DNA of 64,000 nucleotides, taken from assembly GCA_913062925.1 (NCBI GenBank), contig CAJXWJ010000009.1, positions 1 to 64,000 on the forward strand, given 5' to 3'. Source of the DNA: an uncultured Pseudorhodobacter sp. (GTDB lineage Bacteria > Pseudomonadota > Alphaproteobacteria > Rhodobacterales > Rhodobacteraceae). Every line of letters begins with the position of its first letter. Position 1 is the stretch's first letter. Positions 35,513 through 43,942 of the stretch are shown one piece after another. A program made the translations under genes and the position numbers. A model generated the notes under the pieces. It had not been told where the DNA came from. It ran no database searches and saw nothing but the letters and a program-made list of their open reading frames with translations.

Positions 35513-35629
35513 TCTGGGCAAATAACAGGCAAGGCTTTGGCCCTTGTCAAAAGAGGGATTGCACACTTTCCAGCCCTGCCGCTAAAATATAAAATATTTC
35601 AAATAAACCTTAGGTTGATACTCAGTGGT

Positions 35630-35658
35630 TTGACAAGCGCGGTAAAAATAGGTTTTAT
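35630..35658 (+). promoter_or_regulatory. candidate sigma-70 promoter of the FleQ-like gene
   Basis: TTGACA at 35630-35635, a 17-bp spacer, and TTTTAT at 35653-35658 (four of six matches to TATAAT), 67 bp before the ATG at 35725. The 35459-35724 gap is AT-rich and otherwise without genes. Housekeeping transcription fits a top-level flagellar regulator. Confidence 0.45.
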
Positions 35659-35724
35659 CTCAATTGCATCAAACGGCCTGCACTGAAAATAACCAATCGA
35701 GATCTAAGGGACACCACAGAGGTT

Positions 35725-36822
35725 ATGAAAAAATCAGAGCGGTCTACCTCCCCCATTCTTGGTGAATCGGCGGCGATAAAGCGCTTAAAAATGACCATCG
35801 AAATGGTCGCGCCTTCTAATTTGCCTGTCTTGATTACAGGACCAACCGGCGCAGGGAAAGAGCTTGTTGCGCAAGAATTGCATCGTTTAAGCGAACGAAA
35901 GGGGTCTTTGATTGCCGTAAACTGCGCAGCTATTCCAAGTGAGCTTTTAGAAAGCGAATTATTTGGCTTTGAGCGCGGCGCATTCACGGGGGCCGACAGG
36001 CAACGCATTGGAAGATTCGAGCAATCAGCTGGCGGAACACTGTTTTTAGATGAAATTGGCGACATGCCTTTGGGCCTGCAATCCAAACTGCTGCGGGCGG
36101 TTGAGAAACAAGCAATCCAACGGCTTGGTGGCAGCAAAGATATTGAACTTGATCTACGAATTGTCTGCGCAACCCATAAGGATCTAGGAAAATTGGTTGC
36201 GGATGGTCAATTCCGCGCCGACCTCTACTATAGGCTCGCTGTCTTTCCGATTAGCGTGCCCTCATTGTCCGAGCGGCTTGATGACATTCCATTAATTTTA
36301 AATTTGATTGTCGATGAGCATGTGACAAAAAATCCAAAGTTCATTCAGCCGATCTTTACTGAATCCGCTTTTGCTGTGTTAAAAAGTCACGACTGGCCCG
36401 GAAACGTTCGTGAACTTCGCAACGTGATCGAACGGGCCTTTATTATGTTCCATGGCAAAGAAATTTTGGCAGAGCATATGCGCGATAACTTGTTGCGGCT
36501 GAACCCCAGTCAAAATTTCGCAGCCGAGAGTTTGGATACGCTCTGGGAAGCCACCGCCGATATGGGCCTGTCGGTCGATAAAAGTGATCTTGAAGAACAC
36601 GCTCCACCGCCTGCACCCGATAAATTTCGATCTTGGTTCAAACATTATGCTCTGATCGACCTGCGCAGCTATCTGCGAGATATAGAAATAGTCTTTATTG
36701 AAGGCGCAATAGAGGCCAATGAACAGGTCATCAGTCGAGCTGCCGATGCTCTGGGTTTACGAAGAACCACGTTGATTGAAAAGATGAAAAAATATGGCAT
36801 TGAGCGGTTCGAGGAAAATTAG
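35725..36822 (+). CDS. sigma-54-dependent activator, FleQ/FleT-like, without receiver domain
   Basis: 365 residues. AAA+ domain from about residue 10 to 245: Walker A GPTGAGKELVAQ, the sigma-54 contact loop GAFTGA (intact), Walker B GGTLFLDEIGD, and WPGNVRELRNVIERAF. The C-terminal Fis-type HTH is visible in QVISRAADALGLRRTTLIEKMKKYGI. No N-terminal receiver or FleQ domain is present, as described for the R. sphaeroides Fla1 regulators FleQ and FleT. It stands at the edge of a flagellar region with six sigma-54 sites, so it is probably their activator. A partner regulator could lie outside the window. Confidence 0.9.
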   Translation: MKKSERSTSPILGESAAIKRLKMTIEMVAPSNLPVLITGPTGAGKELVAQELHRLSERKGSLIAVNCAAIPSELLESELFGFERGAFTGADRQRIGRFEQSAGGTLFLDEIGDMPLGLQSKLLRAVEKQAIQRLGGSKDIELDLRIVCATHKDLGKLVADGQFRADLYYRLAVFPISVPSLSERLDDIPLILNLIVDEHVTKNPKFIQPIFTESAFAVLKSHDWPGNVRELRNVIERAFIMFHGKEILAEHMRDNLLRLNPSQNFAAESLDTLWEATADMGLSVDKSDLEEHAPPPAPDKFRSWFKHYALIDLRSYLRDIEIVFIEGAIEANEQVISRAADALGLRRTTLIEKMKKYGIERFEEN

Positions 36823-36906
36823 AGGCTTATCCTTTTATTTTAATCCACTATAAATTTACCATATAAAACAATAAGATATCGTCAAAATACACCAAGTCTA
36901 GAAAAC

Positions 36907-38532
36907 CTAGCCGTTGGAATTTCCATTCAAAGCATCGATCATATTTGTCAGGAATGTACCTGAAGATTTAGCTCGGGTGATTTGTTGTTCCATGGCTGTG
37001 AATTTTGTCCGATAGAGCTGCGCTAACATATCTTCTTTCTCGGCAAGTGCCGCCAATTCATCGGTTTGTTCAAGCGAAGCATCGCTGTAGCTTTTCTCGA
37101 TACGTGTAAAATCACCGGCTTTTGACAGAATGGCGGTGATGTAATCGCTCATTTGATCAAGTGTTGATTTACCAAAGTAGATTGAGGAAGAGCCAATCGA
37201 AGCCTCGGTAACATCCATCGAAACACCTGCAAAGCGCCCCGTAATCGCGTAAAATGTGTTGCGCCCATTTTTACTGCGAGCGATTAAAGATGTACCGTCC
37301 AAGGTGGCTGTTGAGGCGTCAGTATAGACAAAATCATATTTGCCAATTGGAGGGTTTGCCGAAGAACTCTTTGTGACCGAGATCGCGCTGTCGCTGCTTT
37401 GCGCCAGCGTTGCGAAGATAGCGCGATATCCGGCGGGATCAGCGGCAAAAGCTGCGGCGAATTTTGTGCTGTCGATTGAAAAAGTACCATCGCGCTCGGT
37501 TTGCACGCCATAGGATGTCAAATAGATCGGTTTATCACCAAATCCTTCCAAAGGAGTCGTGGTCAGTCGGCTTACCTGCCGCAAAACCGCGGTCATCGTT
37601 GCGTCCCCGACTAAGGGTCCAGAGCTTGCGCCATTTATCCCACGCGAGGTTGCGCTTTTCAGCGTGCTGATTAAAGAATTCAGCTTTTCGACATAAGTCG
37701 ACAACTCACCTTCAGCGAAATCTGCATCCTCAAAAACGCTGACTTTAGCATCGGTGTCTGTAGTTGCGTTCAAGGTAAGGGTGGCTCCAGGAATGAGATC
37801 GTCAATCGTATTGGATGACCGTGACAGGGAAATACCATTATAAGTCAAAACCGCATTTTGTGCCGCTAAAACCTGCTGGCTGTTATCTTGACTGGTATCA
37901 AAACCTGCCAGAACGCCGCCATCGGCTATCATCTGAACCGCGTTATTTGCCCCCGGATCCGTGATCACCAAAAGCGAGTAATTGCCATCACTCTTGGCCA
38001 CCACCCTTGCCGAAACGCCGCTAAGGGCACTGAGTTGCGTGGCCAGACCGCCTAATGTGGCGCCTGCCCCTGATAACGAAACACTTTGCGTATTGTTTGG
38101 ATCGACCTCGGAAAAATTAGTCCCAGACCAGGTGCCAAAGCGGATGGTCAAAGAGCCGCTTGCCAAACTTTCATTCGCGGTTGCGTAGCCGGTAAATTCC
38201 AAAACCTGACCCCGCGCCAATTGGCTGACGGTGATCAGATCATCGGCCACTTTCAGCGCGTTATAATCATCGACCTTTACCGAAACCGCCGCAGAGGTCG
38301 AATAGGCGTCAGAGGCAACACCGGCATTGGGCGATTGCAGCACTTGTTGAAACTCATCAAAAGCCGAACGTAGTTTTGCAAGCTCGGAGATCGAAAGATC
38401 GGTGGCTTCCTGCTTTTTTGTAACCTTATTCAACTTCGGTGCAATTTCGGCAGTCACAATCGCATCGACAAGCTGGGTGGTATTCAGCCCCGAGCCATTG
38501 GTATTGAGCGCGCTAATGTAGTCGACCGCCAT
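36907..38532 (-). CDS. fliD: flagellar filament cap protein FliD
   Basis: 541 residues. The N-terminal D0/D1 segment is MAVDYISALNTNGSGLNTTQ. A Hook-IN-like element follows (LGGLATQLSALSGVSARVVAKSDGNYSLLVIT). C-terminal FliD features include LNSLISTLKSAT, GPLVGDATMTAVLRQVSRL, GVQTERDGTFSIDSTKF and the final coiled coil MEQQITRAKSSGTFLTNMI. It caps the filament and promotes flagellin folding outside the cell. Third gene of motA-motB-fliD, 47 bp after motB. Confidence 0.92.
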   Translation of the reverse strand: MAVDYISALNTNGSGLNTTQLVDAIVTAEIAPKLNKVTKKQEATDLSISELAKLRSAFDEFQQVLQSPNAGVASDAYSTSAAVSVKVDDYNALKVADDLITVSQLARGQVLEFTGYATANESLASGSLTIRFGTWSGTNFSEVDPNNTQSVSLSGAGATLGGLATQLSALSGVSARVVAKSDGNYSLLVITDPGANNAVQMIADGGVLAGFDTSQDNSQQVLAAQNAVLTYNGISLSRSSNTIDDLIPGATLTLNATTDTDAKVSVFEDADFAEGELSTYVEKLNSLISTLKSATSRGINGASSGPLVGDATMTAVLRQVSRLTTTPLEGFGDKPIYLTSYGVQTERDGTFSIDSTKFAAAFAADPAGYRAIFATLAQSSDSAISVTKSSSANPPIGKYDFVYTDASTATLDGTSLIARSKNGRNTFYAITGRFAGVSMDVTEASIGSSSIYFGKSTLDQMSDYITAILSKAGDFTRIEKSYSDASLEQTDELAALAEKEDMLAQLYRTKFTAMEQQITRAKSSGTFLTNMIDALNGNSNG

Positions 38533-38579
38533 GATATGATCCTTGTCTTCTGCTTATAACGTCGCAATTGGGCCGATGC

Positions 38580-39824
38580 TTAGTTTCCTTGGCCGAAATC
38601 AATTTCAATTTCGATCCGGCGGTTTTCTTCACGACCCTCGGGCGTTGTATTCGGCGCCAAAGGTTGCGTCTCGCCGTAGCTGACCGCCTTCATCCGCGTC
38701 GCCGTGACCATGCCACTGTCTTGGATGGCCTGCACCACCGAGGAGGCCCGCGCTGCCGCCAGATCCCAATTGTCGCGATAGGCCGAGGTCGAAATCGGCA
38801 CATCGTCGGTGTGGCCCGCAACCGTAATCGAAGAGCCCGCGCCCATCGAAACCGCAGCAATCCTGTTCATGATTTCGCGCGCCTGACCTGTCATATCAGC
38901 GTTGCCCGAAGGGAAGGCCCCACCGGCGCCGACCGTGACCATCACCGTGCCTTCACGCCGCTCGATCTTGACCAACCCCTGCTGAAGCTCATTTTGCAAA
39001 GCGGCTTGCAGCTGATTTTCGGCGACACCGGCAGCCTGCTCGGCGGCCTGTGCCTGCGCTTGGGCCGCAGCATCAGAGGCGGTAGGCGAAAAGCCCTGCG
39101 CATCACCGGCACTTTGGGCCGCGGTGGCCAATTGCGCGAGTTGCTGTTCAAGCCCGCCAAAAAGCACCTCTTGATCAGCCTGCCCCGAGGCCTGACGCGC
39201 CTCGGCAAGCGCGGTCAGGGTTTCTTGGATCAGACTTGGCAAGTCTTTTTGCGTGGTGTCCTGCGAGGGGAAATTGATCACCACATTCTCGCCCGCCATG
39301 TCCACCTGCACCTCACCAGATTGGATCGCATCTTTCAGCGCCGAGGCCAGCTGATCGGCAGACATCGCCTGACCCGCAGTCGCCTGCTCGCCTGAATTAG
39401 CTTGCTGGCCACCCTGACCCTGGCTCTGACCGTCGGTCGATTGGGTGTCACCTGCCACTGCATCTTCACTTTTTGTTTTCACCTCGACCTGTGGCAGCTC
39501 TTGCTCGGTGGTCTGTTGCGTCAGCTCTTTGCTGACCGAGGGGCTTGGCGAGGGGCTAAATTCCATCGAAATCACCGTGGTACCCTTGGGCTGTTCAACC
39601 ACGGGCACGATGCGCTGAACGCCAAAGGCATTGTTCAACGAGCCGGAAATCTGCTTGAATTTCGGGGTATTAAATTCGGCAAAGGATAAGATAAGCACAA
39701 AAAACGCCATCAAAAGCGTTGCCATATCGGCAAAGGTCGCCATCCATGCCGGCGCGCCGACGGGCGGGCACTTTGGGCAATCTTGCTCTTCGCTTTCTTC
39801 TTCAACTTCGACAGCGGCAGCCAT
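38580..39824 (-). CDS. motB: stator protein MotB, PomB-like, with enlarged linker
   Basis: 414 residues, versus about 310-320 for PomB. A single membrane helix carries the essential Asp at residue 33 (PAWMATFADMATLL), followed by a PomB-like plug/linker (FKQISGSLNNAFGVQ, QPKGTTVISMEF). The C-terminal OmpA/MotB peptidoglycan-binding domain is TVAGHTDDVPIS to NRRIEIEIDFG. Between them is a Gln/Ala-rich region in which residues 159-205 resemble residues 271-322, an apparent duplication of the beta strand/helix unit that precedes the OmpA core. Located in the inner membrane with motA upstream (29-bp gap). Confidence 0.93.
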   Translation of the reverse strand: MAAAVEVEEESEEQDCPKCPPVGAPAWMATFADMATLLMAFFVLILSFAEFNTPKFKQISGSLNNAFGVQRIVPVVEQPKGTTVISMEFSPSPSPSVSKELTQQTTEQELPQVEVKTKSEDAVAGDTQSTDGQSQGQGGQQANSGEQATAGQAMSADQLASALKDAIQSGEVQVDMAGENVVINFPSQDTTQKDLPSLIQETLTALAEARQASGQADQEVLFGGLEQQLAQLATAAQSAGDAQGFSPTASDAAAQAQAQAAEQAAGVAENQLQAALQNELQQGLVKIERREGTVMVTVGAGGAFPSGNADMTGQAREIMNRIAAVSMGAGSSITVAGHTDDVPISTSAYRDNWDLAAARASSVVQAIQDSGMVTATRMKAVSYGETQPLAPNTTPEGREENRRIEIEIDFGQGN

Positions 39825-39853
39825 GTTTTCTGATCCTCTTCCCGATGCAGCGC

Positions 39854-40618
39854 TTAGGCCGCAGCGTTCAGCTTCGCTTGCAGCTTCGGCGGCAGATTTG
39901 CAGCCATTTGGTCTTGGATGTTGCGCGGGCTTTCCGAGCGCGCAATGCCGCGCAGACCTTCGATGACCATCTCGCGGTAGGTGATTTCATATGCGGTATA
40001 GTTCTCAAGCTTGGTCAGCATGGGTGCGAACAAAACATTGGCCAGAAACGCGCCGTAAAGCGTGGTCAAAAGCGCCACAGCCATCGCAGGACCAATAGAC
40101 TTCGGATCCCCCATATTGCCAAGCATCAGCACCAGACCCACCAAGGTGCCGATCATGCCCATCGCAGGCGCAAGGTCGATCCAAGCCTTGATACAGCCCT
40201 GTTTGGCCTCATGGCGCGACTTCATCGCTTTGATTTCCATGGTAAGTTGACGCACAAGCTTGCCCTCATCGGCACCATCAACCAGCATTTGAAGGCCTTT
40301 TTCAAAGAACTTGTCGGGCACAGATTGCCCATCAAGCGCCATCATCCCGTCTTTACGGGCCACGGCCGCCAATTCCACCATCCGCGTGACCAAAACATCC
40401 ATCTTTTTAACCGGCGGCAAAAAGGCCTTTGCCATCGCACCAAAGCTGCCCAAATAGGTCGGCAATGGGGCGGTATACATTGCCGCAAAGAACGTTCCGC
40501 CAAAAACAATGAGAACCGAAGGCACATCGATAAATGGCCCAATCCCACCGCCCGAAAGCATGGCACCCGCAATCATGGCAATCGCACCCAAAAGGCCGAT
40601 TAAAGAGGCGATATCCAT
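39854..40618 (-). CDS. motA: stator protein MotA, PomA-like
   Basis: 254 residues with four membrane helices: SLIGLLGAIAMIAGAML; VLIVFGGTFFAAMY; WIDLAPAMGMIGTLVGLVLML; GPAMAVALLTTLYGAFLANV. The short PomA architecture, DVPSVLIVFGGTF, and the absence of the longer E. coli-type MotA cytoplasmic loop point to the PomA group. Whether the ion is sodium or proton cannot be decided from sequence alone. First gene of motA-motB-fliD; no sigma-54 element was found in its orientation in the 259-bp gap upstream. Confidence 0.94.
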   Translation of the reverse strand: MDIASLIGLLGAIAMIAGAMLSGGGIGPFIDVPSVLIVFGGTFFAAMYTAPLPTYLGSFGAMAKAFLPPVKKMDVLVTRMVELAAVARKDGMMALDGQSVPDKFFEKGLQMLVDGADEGKLVRQLTMEIKAMKSRHEAKQGCIKAWIDLAPAMGMIGTLVGLVLMLGNMGDPKSIGPAMAVALLTTLYGAFLANVLFAPMLTKLENYTAYEITYREMVIEGLRGIARSESPRNIQDQMAANLPPKLQAKLNAAA

Positions 40619-40708
40619 AGTTCGTTATCCCTTAGCTGAAACAGCAGTGATCTCTTTCAATTTTCGGGCCATCTGAAGGGAGTGCCGGCGAAAATTACGC
40701 GTCTAGTC

Positions 40709-40724
40709 TGGCAAAGTTCTTGCA
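40709..40724 (+). promoter_or_regulatory. sigma-54 promoter upstream of the 40878 operon
   Basis: TGGCAAAGTTCTTGCA: GG at 40710-40711 and GC at 40722-40723, exact 12-bp spacing, TTGCA at -12. Predicted start near 40735, about 140 bases before the DUF1566-like gene. Orientation is away from motA. Confidence 0.75.
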
Positions 40725-40877
40725 AGGGGAAAGAGCGAGAGACATAAATTTTAAATATTATCCAAGGTTGCAAAGTCAAGCAGAGGCTAAAATATGCCTC
40801 TCGCCCCGCCTATATGGGTTTTATCGCTGCTATGCTTGTGACGAAGACAAGATGCTTCCTAAGAAAGGTGTGACCCG

Positions 40878-41381
40878 ATGCTGACCAAAGCCCCGCTTTT
40901 ATCGTTGTTAGCATTTTTGGCAGTCACTGCTCACCCCATGGCCGCACAACCAACCTTTTATGCGCGCGATAGCTTTGTTTTGGATCTTTCGCGCGGATTG
41001 GAATGGATGCGCTGCTCGGTTGGGCAGCGCTGGTCTTTAGAAAGCGAAAGCTGTACCGGCAAGGCTGTTCAGCTAAATCATGAAGAGATTCAGCAGGTTA
41101 TTCTTCAGGCAGATGAGCAGCTTGGCCCAGGTTGGCGATTGCCCAACCGCGAAGAACTGGAATCCTTGCTGTGCAAAGACTGCGGCCCACCGATGATTGA
41201 CCCCAAGCTTTTCCCGCAAACCGAGCCAATGCCTTATTGGACCGATGAAAAAAACTTTTGGTCTCCCAAGAATTATTGGAGCGTCAATTTTATGACGGGA
41301 TTTACCTATGGCAGATTTTTTCCCAGCCAACAGCAGATGCTTAGACTTGTTCGCAATCGCAAGGCCGCTGCGTCAAACTAA
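40878..41381 (+). CDS. exported DUF1566-like protein in flagellar operon
   Basis: 167 residues with a signal peptide (LLSLLAFLAVTAHPMAAQ, cleavage near AAQ). The mature part contains VLDLSRGLEWMRCSVGQRW, WRLPNREELESLLCKDC and YWSVNFMTGFTYGRFFP, the layout of DUF1566 (Lcl C-terminal-like) domains. Four Cys in two pairs suggest periplasmic disulfides. It has its own upstream sigma-54 site and precedes an NHLP-like and a Sel1-like gene, so a periplasmic role in motor function is likely but unproven. Confidence 0.8.
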   Translation: MLTKAPLLSLLAFLAVTAHPMAAQPTFYARDSFVLDLSRGLEWMRCSVGQRWSLESESCTGKAVQLNHEEIQQVILQADEQLGPGWRLPNREELESLLCKDCGPPMIDPKLFPQTEPMPYWTDEKNFWSPKNYWSVNFMTGFTYGRFFPSQQQMLRLVRNRKAAASN

Positions 41382-41394
41382 GGGTGGCAAGCCA

Positions 41395-41490
41395 ATGCGT
41401 TTCATTCTAGTTTTGGACTGTGCAAATGGGCTATGTTCTAGCACAAGACTGAAACAACAATTTCCGACAAAGGTCGAGGCATTCGCATGA
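41395..41490 (+). CDS. possible 31-residue peptide
   Basis: ATG 41395 opens a 31-codon frame (MRFILVLDCANGLCSS...) whose TGA overlaps the ATG of the next gene (ATGA), as seen at several junctions here. A GGTGG sequence lies upstream. It could be a real small protein or a coupling leader. Evidence is only position and overlap. Confidence 0.25.
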   Translation: MRFILVLDCANGLCSSTRLKQQFPTKVEAFA

Positions 41491-41894
41491 GCCCATCTTA
41501 TGATCTTGTTCCCGTCCCTAAAGGGGAATTGGTTCCAGTAAAATCTGGCGATCTTGGGCTTGTAAAACGATCAACGGGCACGGGCGATCCGTTAAAACTT
41601 GTACCTGAAACACTGCGCCTGCATGACCGCGAAGAAGTCCGTAATTTTCTGCCCGATATTCTGGGGCGCGCGCTTGCGCGGGTTTGGATTGACACACCCT
41701 TTGCAGATCATTTTTCCCGTGATCCAAAAGGGTCTTTGGAAACAGCCGGGGTGTTCTTACCTGATAATGTGTCGATTGAATTTTCGAAAGGTGCGCAGGA
41801 TCGTCCAAAAATCATCGTGTTTGAACAGCAACCCGGCTCTAAGTTCAAATTGCGTGTGTTTTACCTTCAGCTTGTGATGATGGCGGGAAAATGA
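41487..41894 (+). CDS. NHLP/nitrile-hydratase-alpha-like small protein in flagellar operon
   Basis: 135 residues, cytosolic by appearance. The N-terminal third is variable and basic. Residues about 65-135 (RVWIDTPFADHFSRDPKGSL, then ETAGVFLPDNVSIEF and the following strands) follow the F-x2-DP-x3-L-x3-G-x2-LP pattern of NHLP-type (nitrile hydratase leader-like) domains. That resemblance is by eye only. It overlaps the Sel1-like gene by 4 nt. Probably conserved in Fla1-type loci. Function unknown. Confidence 0.6.
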   Translation: MSPSYDLVPVPKGELVPVKSGDLGLVKRSTGTGDPLKLVPETLRLHDREEVRNFLPDILGRALARVWIDTPFADHFSRDPKGSLETAGVFLPDNVSIEFSKGAQDRPKIIVFEQQPGSKFKLRVFYLQLVMMAGK

Positions 41895-42532
41895 GGCTGG
41901 CTTGGCTGATCCTTTGTGCAGGGTTTTCTGCTGCGGGTTTGGCTGCGCAGGAAACCACCGTCACCGCCGCGCCCCCCGAGCAGGCAAATCCCGCAGACGA
42001 GGCCTTTGACCAAGCGGTTCAGGCGGTGCGTGACAAAAAGTTTCGCCGCGCCGTCGATCTTTTCCTACCATTGGCCCAGGCGGGGGCTGCGGATGCGCAG
42101 TACAATCTGGCGGTGCTGTTAAAGCTTGGTCGTGGCCGGCCGCAAAACTACCGCGACGCTTATTATTGGGCGGCACTGTCGTCGCTGGGCGGCGAAACGC
42201 GCGCGCCCGAACTGGTAAACGGCCTGCAATCGGCGCTTCCTGACAAAGACCGCGACGCCGTGGTGAAACAGTTACAAGAGCTGTTGGCGCAACAGATCAC
42301 AGCCGGAGATGACACGGCACCCGAAAAGCTTGCGCGCCTCTATGCTGATTTCGCCATCAAACCCGATATGGAAAGCGCCTTTATCTGGTTTTCGATCTGC
42401 TATGCGATTGGAAAAGCCGATTGCGAGGCGGGAATGGCGCGCACATCCGATGGCATGGCAGCAGAGACGCTGATAAAGGTACAGGCCACAGCCGCAGAGG
42501 TTTTTGCCGAGTCTGCCTTTGCAACACCCTGA
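41891..42532 (+). CDS. exported Sel1-like repeat protein, putative motor accessory factor
   Basis: 213 residues with a signal peptide (LAWLILCAGFSAAGLAAQ). Sel1-type repeats are visible: AVDLFLPLAQAGAADAQYNL, VLLKLGRGRPQNYRDAYYWA, and a later ARLYADFAIKPDMESAFIWF. Sel1 proteins such as MotX associate with PomAB stators in the periplasm, so a similar stator-anchoring role is likely here. It is convergent with flgN. Exact orthology to named factors not established. Confidence 0.75.
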   Translation: MRLAWLILCAGFSAAGLAAQETTVTAAPPEQANPADEAFDQAVQAVRDKKFRRAVDLFLPLAQAGAADAQYNLAVLLKLGRGRPQNYRDAYYWAALSSLGGETRAPELVNGLQSALPDKDRDAVVKQLQELLAQQITAGDDTAPEKLARLYADFAIKPDMESAFIWFSICYAIGKADCEAGMARTSDGMAAETLIKVQATAAEVFAESAFATP

Positions 42533-42588
42533 AATTTAAAGGTATTTTTGGTAAAGCTTTTCGCAACACGCGCGTCAACAGCCCGCGG

Positions 42589-42894
42589 TCAGCCTTCTAC
42601 ACTTGCCTTCAAATAGGCGCCAAAGGCCCGCATCGCGCCCAGCCGCAAGTCAAGCTGCGCACGGGCATTTTCATATTGCGCCAAGACCACTGCAAGCCTT
42701 TCGGCAAGTGCGGGATCAGCCGTTTCAAGCGCAACTGCCTCGCGCGCTATGGCAACGAGGCGCAGCAGATCGTCTTCGACCTCTGCCACAATCGAAAGAT
42801 TGTTAAAATTATCGCCGAGACGCGCAATAACGGCCGAAAACTCGGTTAGAATATCCGCCAGTGGCGGGGTCTTCTCGCCGGTTTCAGATACCAT
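42589..42894 (-). CDS. flgN: FlgN-like flagellar export chaperone
   Basis: 101 residues, entirely helical (LADILTEFSAVIARLGDNFNNL to YENARAQLDLRLGAMRAFGAYL), matching the FlgN layout of a coiled coil followed by a short amphipathic tail. FlgN carries hook-filament junction proteins to the export gate. Its start overlaps the flgM stop by 1 nt (TAATG). The family is weakly conserved, so position after flgM is the main support. Confidence 0.7.
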   Translation of the reverse strand: MVSETGEKTPPLADILTEFSAVIARLGDNFNNLSIVAEVEDDLLRLVAIAREAVALETADPALAERLAVVLAQYENARAQLDLRLGAMRAFGAYLKASVEG

Positions 42895-43190
42895 TATTTA
42901 CGCATCTCGAGATAATTTTCGAACAATTTATTCGAAATCTGATCCAGATCGATAGGATATGTGCCCTTAGAAATGGCTTCTTTGATCCGCCCGACCGCCT
43001 CAATATCGAGGGGCGGCGTTTCGGCCATGTCTTTTGCACGCATCTTCGACGACAGGATAGAGACGTCTGAAGACCCCGAAGCCTGCTGGGCCGCGGGAGC
43101 ATCTATCGTTTTTCGCTTGGCCGGCGCCCGCGCATCTAACGATGTTTGGGCGAGACTTTGCTGCATCGAGGCTTTGATAAGATCAACCAT
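42894..43190 (-). CDS. flgM: anti-sigma-28 factor FlgM
   Basis: 98 residues. The C-terminal half (IEAVGRIKEAISKGTYPIDL, then DQISNKLFENYLEM) is the FlgM sigma-28-binding helix pair; the N-terminus is disordered. It inhibits FliA (50210) until exported through the hook-basal body. ATG 43190 is preceded by GGAGGTACTC. Located between flgA and flgN. Confidence 0.85.
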   Translation of the reverse strand: MVDLIKASMQQSLAQTSLDARAPAKRKTIDAPAAQQASGSSDVSILSSKMRAKDMAETPPLDIEAVGRIKEAISKGTYPIDLDQISNKLFENYLEMRK

Positions 43191-43225
43191 GAGTACCTCC
43201 TTCTATTGCTCTTAACGACGCAATA

Positions 43226-43942
43226 TCAGTTCATGTTAGCTGAAACGGAGATTTTATTTTTTTCCGAGACGAAACCTTGCAACACTTTGTTCGAACTCGC
43301 ATTTCTGACAGAGACAATATCACCAATGGCACCATTTTCAAGCGCAATTCCAGAGGCTGCGACAGTAATTCCGCCAAGGTCTTGCTCGATGGCAACGCGC
43401 TGCCCCTCTTCAACCGCCCAAGCCGGGCGCAAATTGCGCTCGCGGATCGGCACACCGGCGGCGACATTGGCGGTCAGCCTGCGTCCGACGATTTCATCGG
43501 GATCGGTGAAATAGCCCTGGGCCGGTTCGGTATCAAGCCGCACACGTTCCAGCATATCAAGCAAGATCAGCTGCCCCTTGCGCGCCGACTGGCGCAGGAT
43601 CACAGCCTCGACAGCATTTGCGCTAACAGCCCCCTGCCCTGCTGTGTCCAGGCCATCCCAGACCTGCCCCTCGGTGCGCAGAATGATGGACCAAGGCACC
43701 GGCAAGGTGCAAGTCACCTCAAGAGCATCCCAACGGTTTTCCACGCGCGGGGCGACCTGCAACTCGGTGTCACAAGGGAAATAGCGGCGCTCGGCGGCAA
43801 CCATTGGCTTTGCCACAATGCCCTGATCGCGCAAGACCTCGGTGACACGCAGCGCAACGTCAGCCCCGGTTACCGGCTTGCCCGCGCCTGCGGCCCAGTT
43901 TGGCAACATCAGAAAAATCGCCATGCAAACTGCTGCTTTCAT
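43226..43942 (-). CDS. flgA: flagellar P-ring assembly chaperone FlgA
   Basis: 238 residues with a signal peptide (MKAAVCMAIFLMLPNWAAGA). The C-terminal SAF/FlgA domain is clear (DPDEIVGRRLTANVAAGVPI, RNLRPAWAVEEGQRVAIEQD, ASGIALENGAIGDIVSVRN, SNKVLQGFV). Periplasmic; assists FlgI polymerisation. Its ATG overlaps the flgT stop by 4 nt. Confidence 0.9.
   Translation of the reverse strand: MKAAVCMAIFLMLPNWAAGAGKPVTGADVALRVTEVLRDQGIVAKPMVAAERRYFPCDTELQVAPRVENRWDALEVTCTLPVPWSIILRTEGQVWDGLDTAGQGAVSANAVEAVILRQSARKGQLILLDMLERVRLDTEPAQGYFTDPDEIVGRRLTANVAAGVPIRERNLRPAWAVEEGQRVAIEQDLGGITVAASGIALENGAIGDIVSVRNASSNKVLQGFVSEKNKISVSANMN

Noticed and set aside
40619-40700. Sigma-54 promoter for motA on the minus strand
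   Set aside because: CGGCAC is present at the -24 position but the -12 position lacks GC; the 40709 site points the other way.
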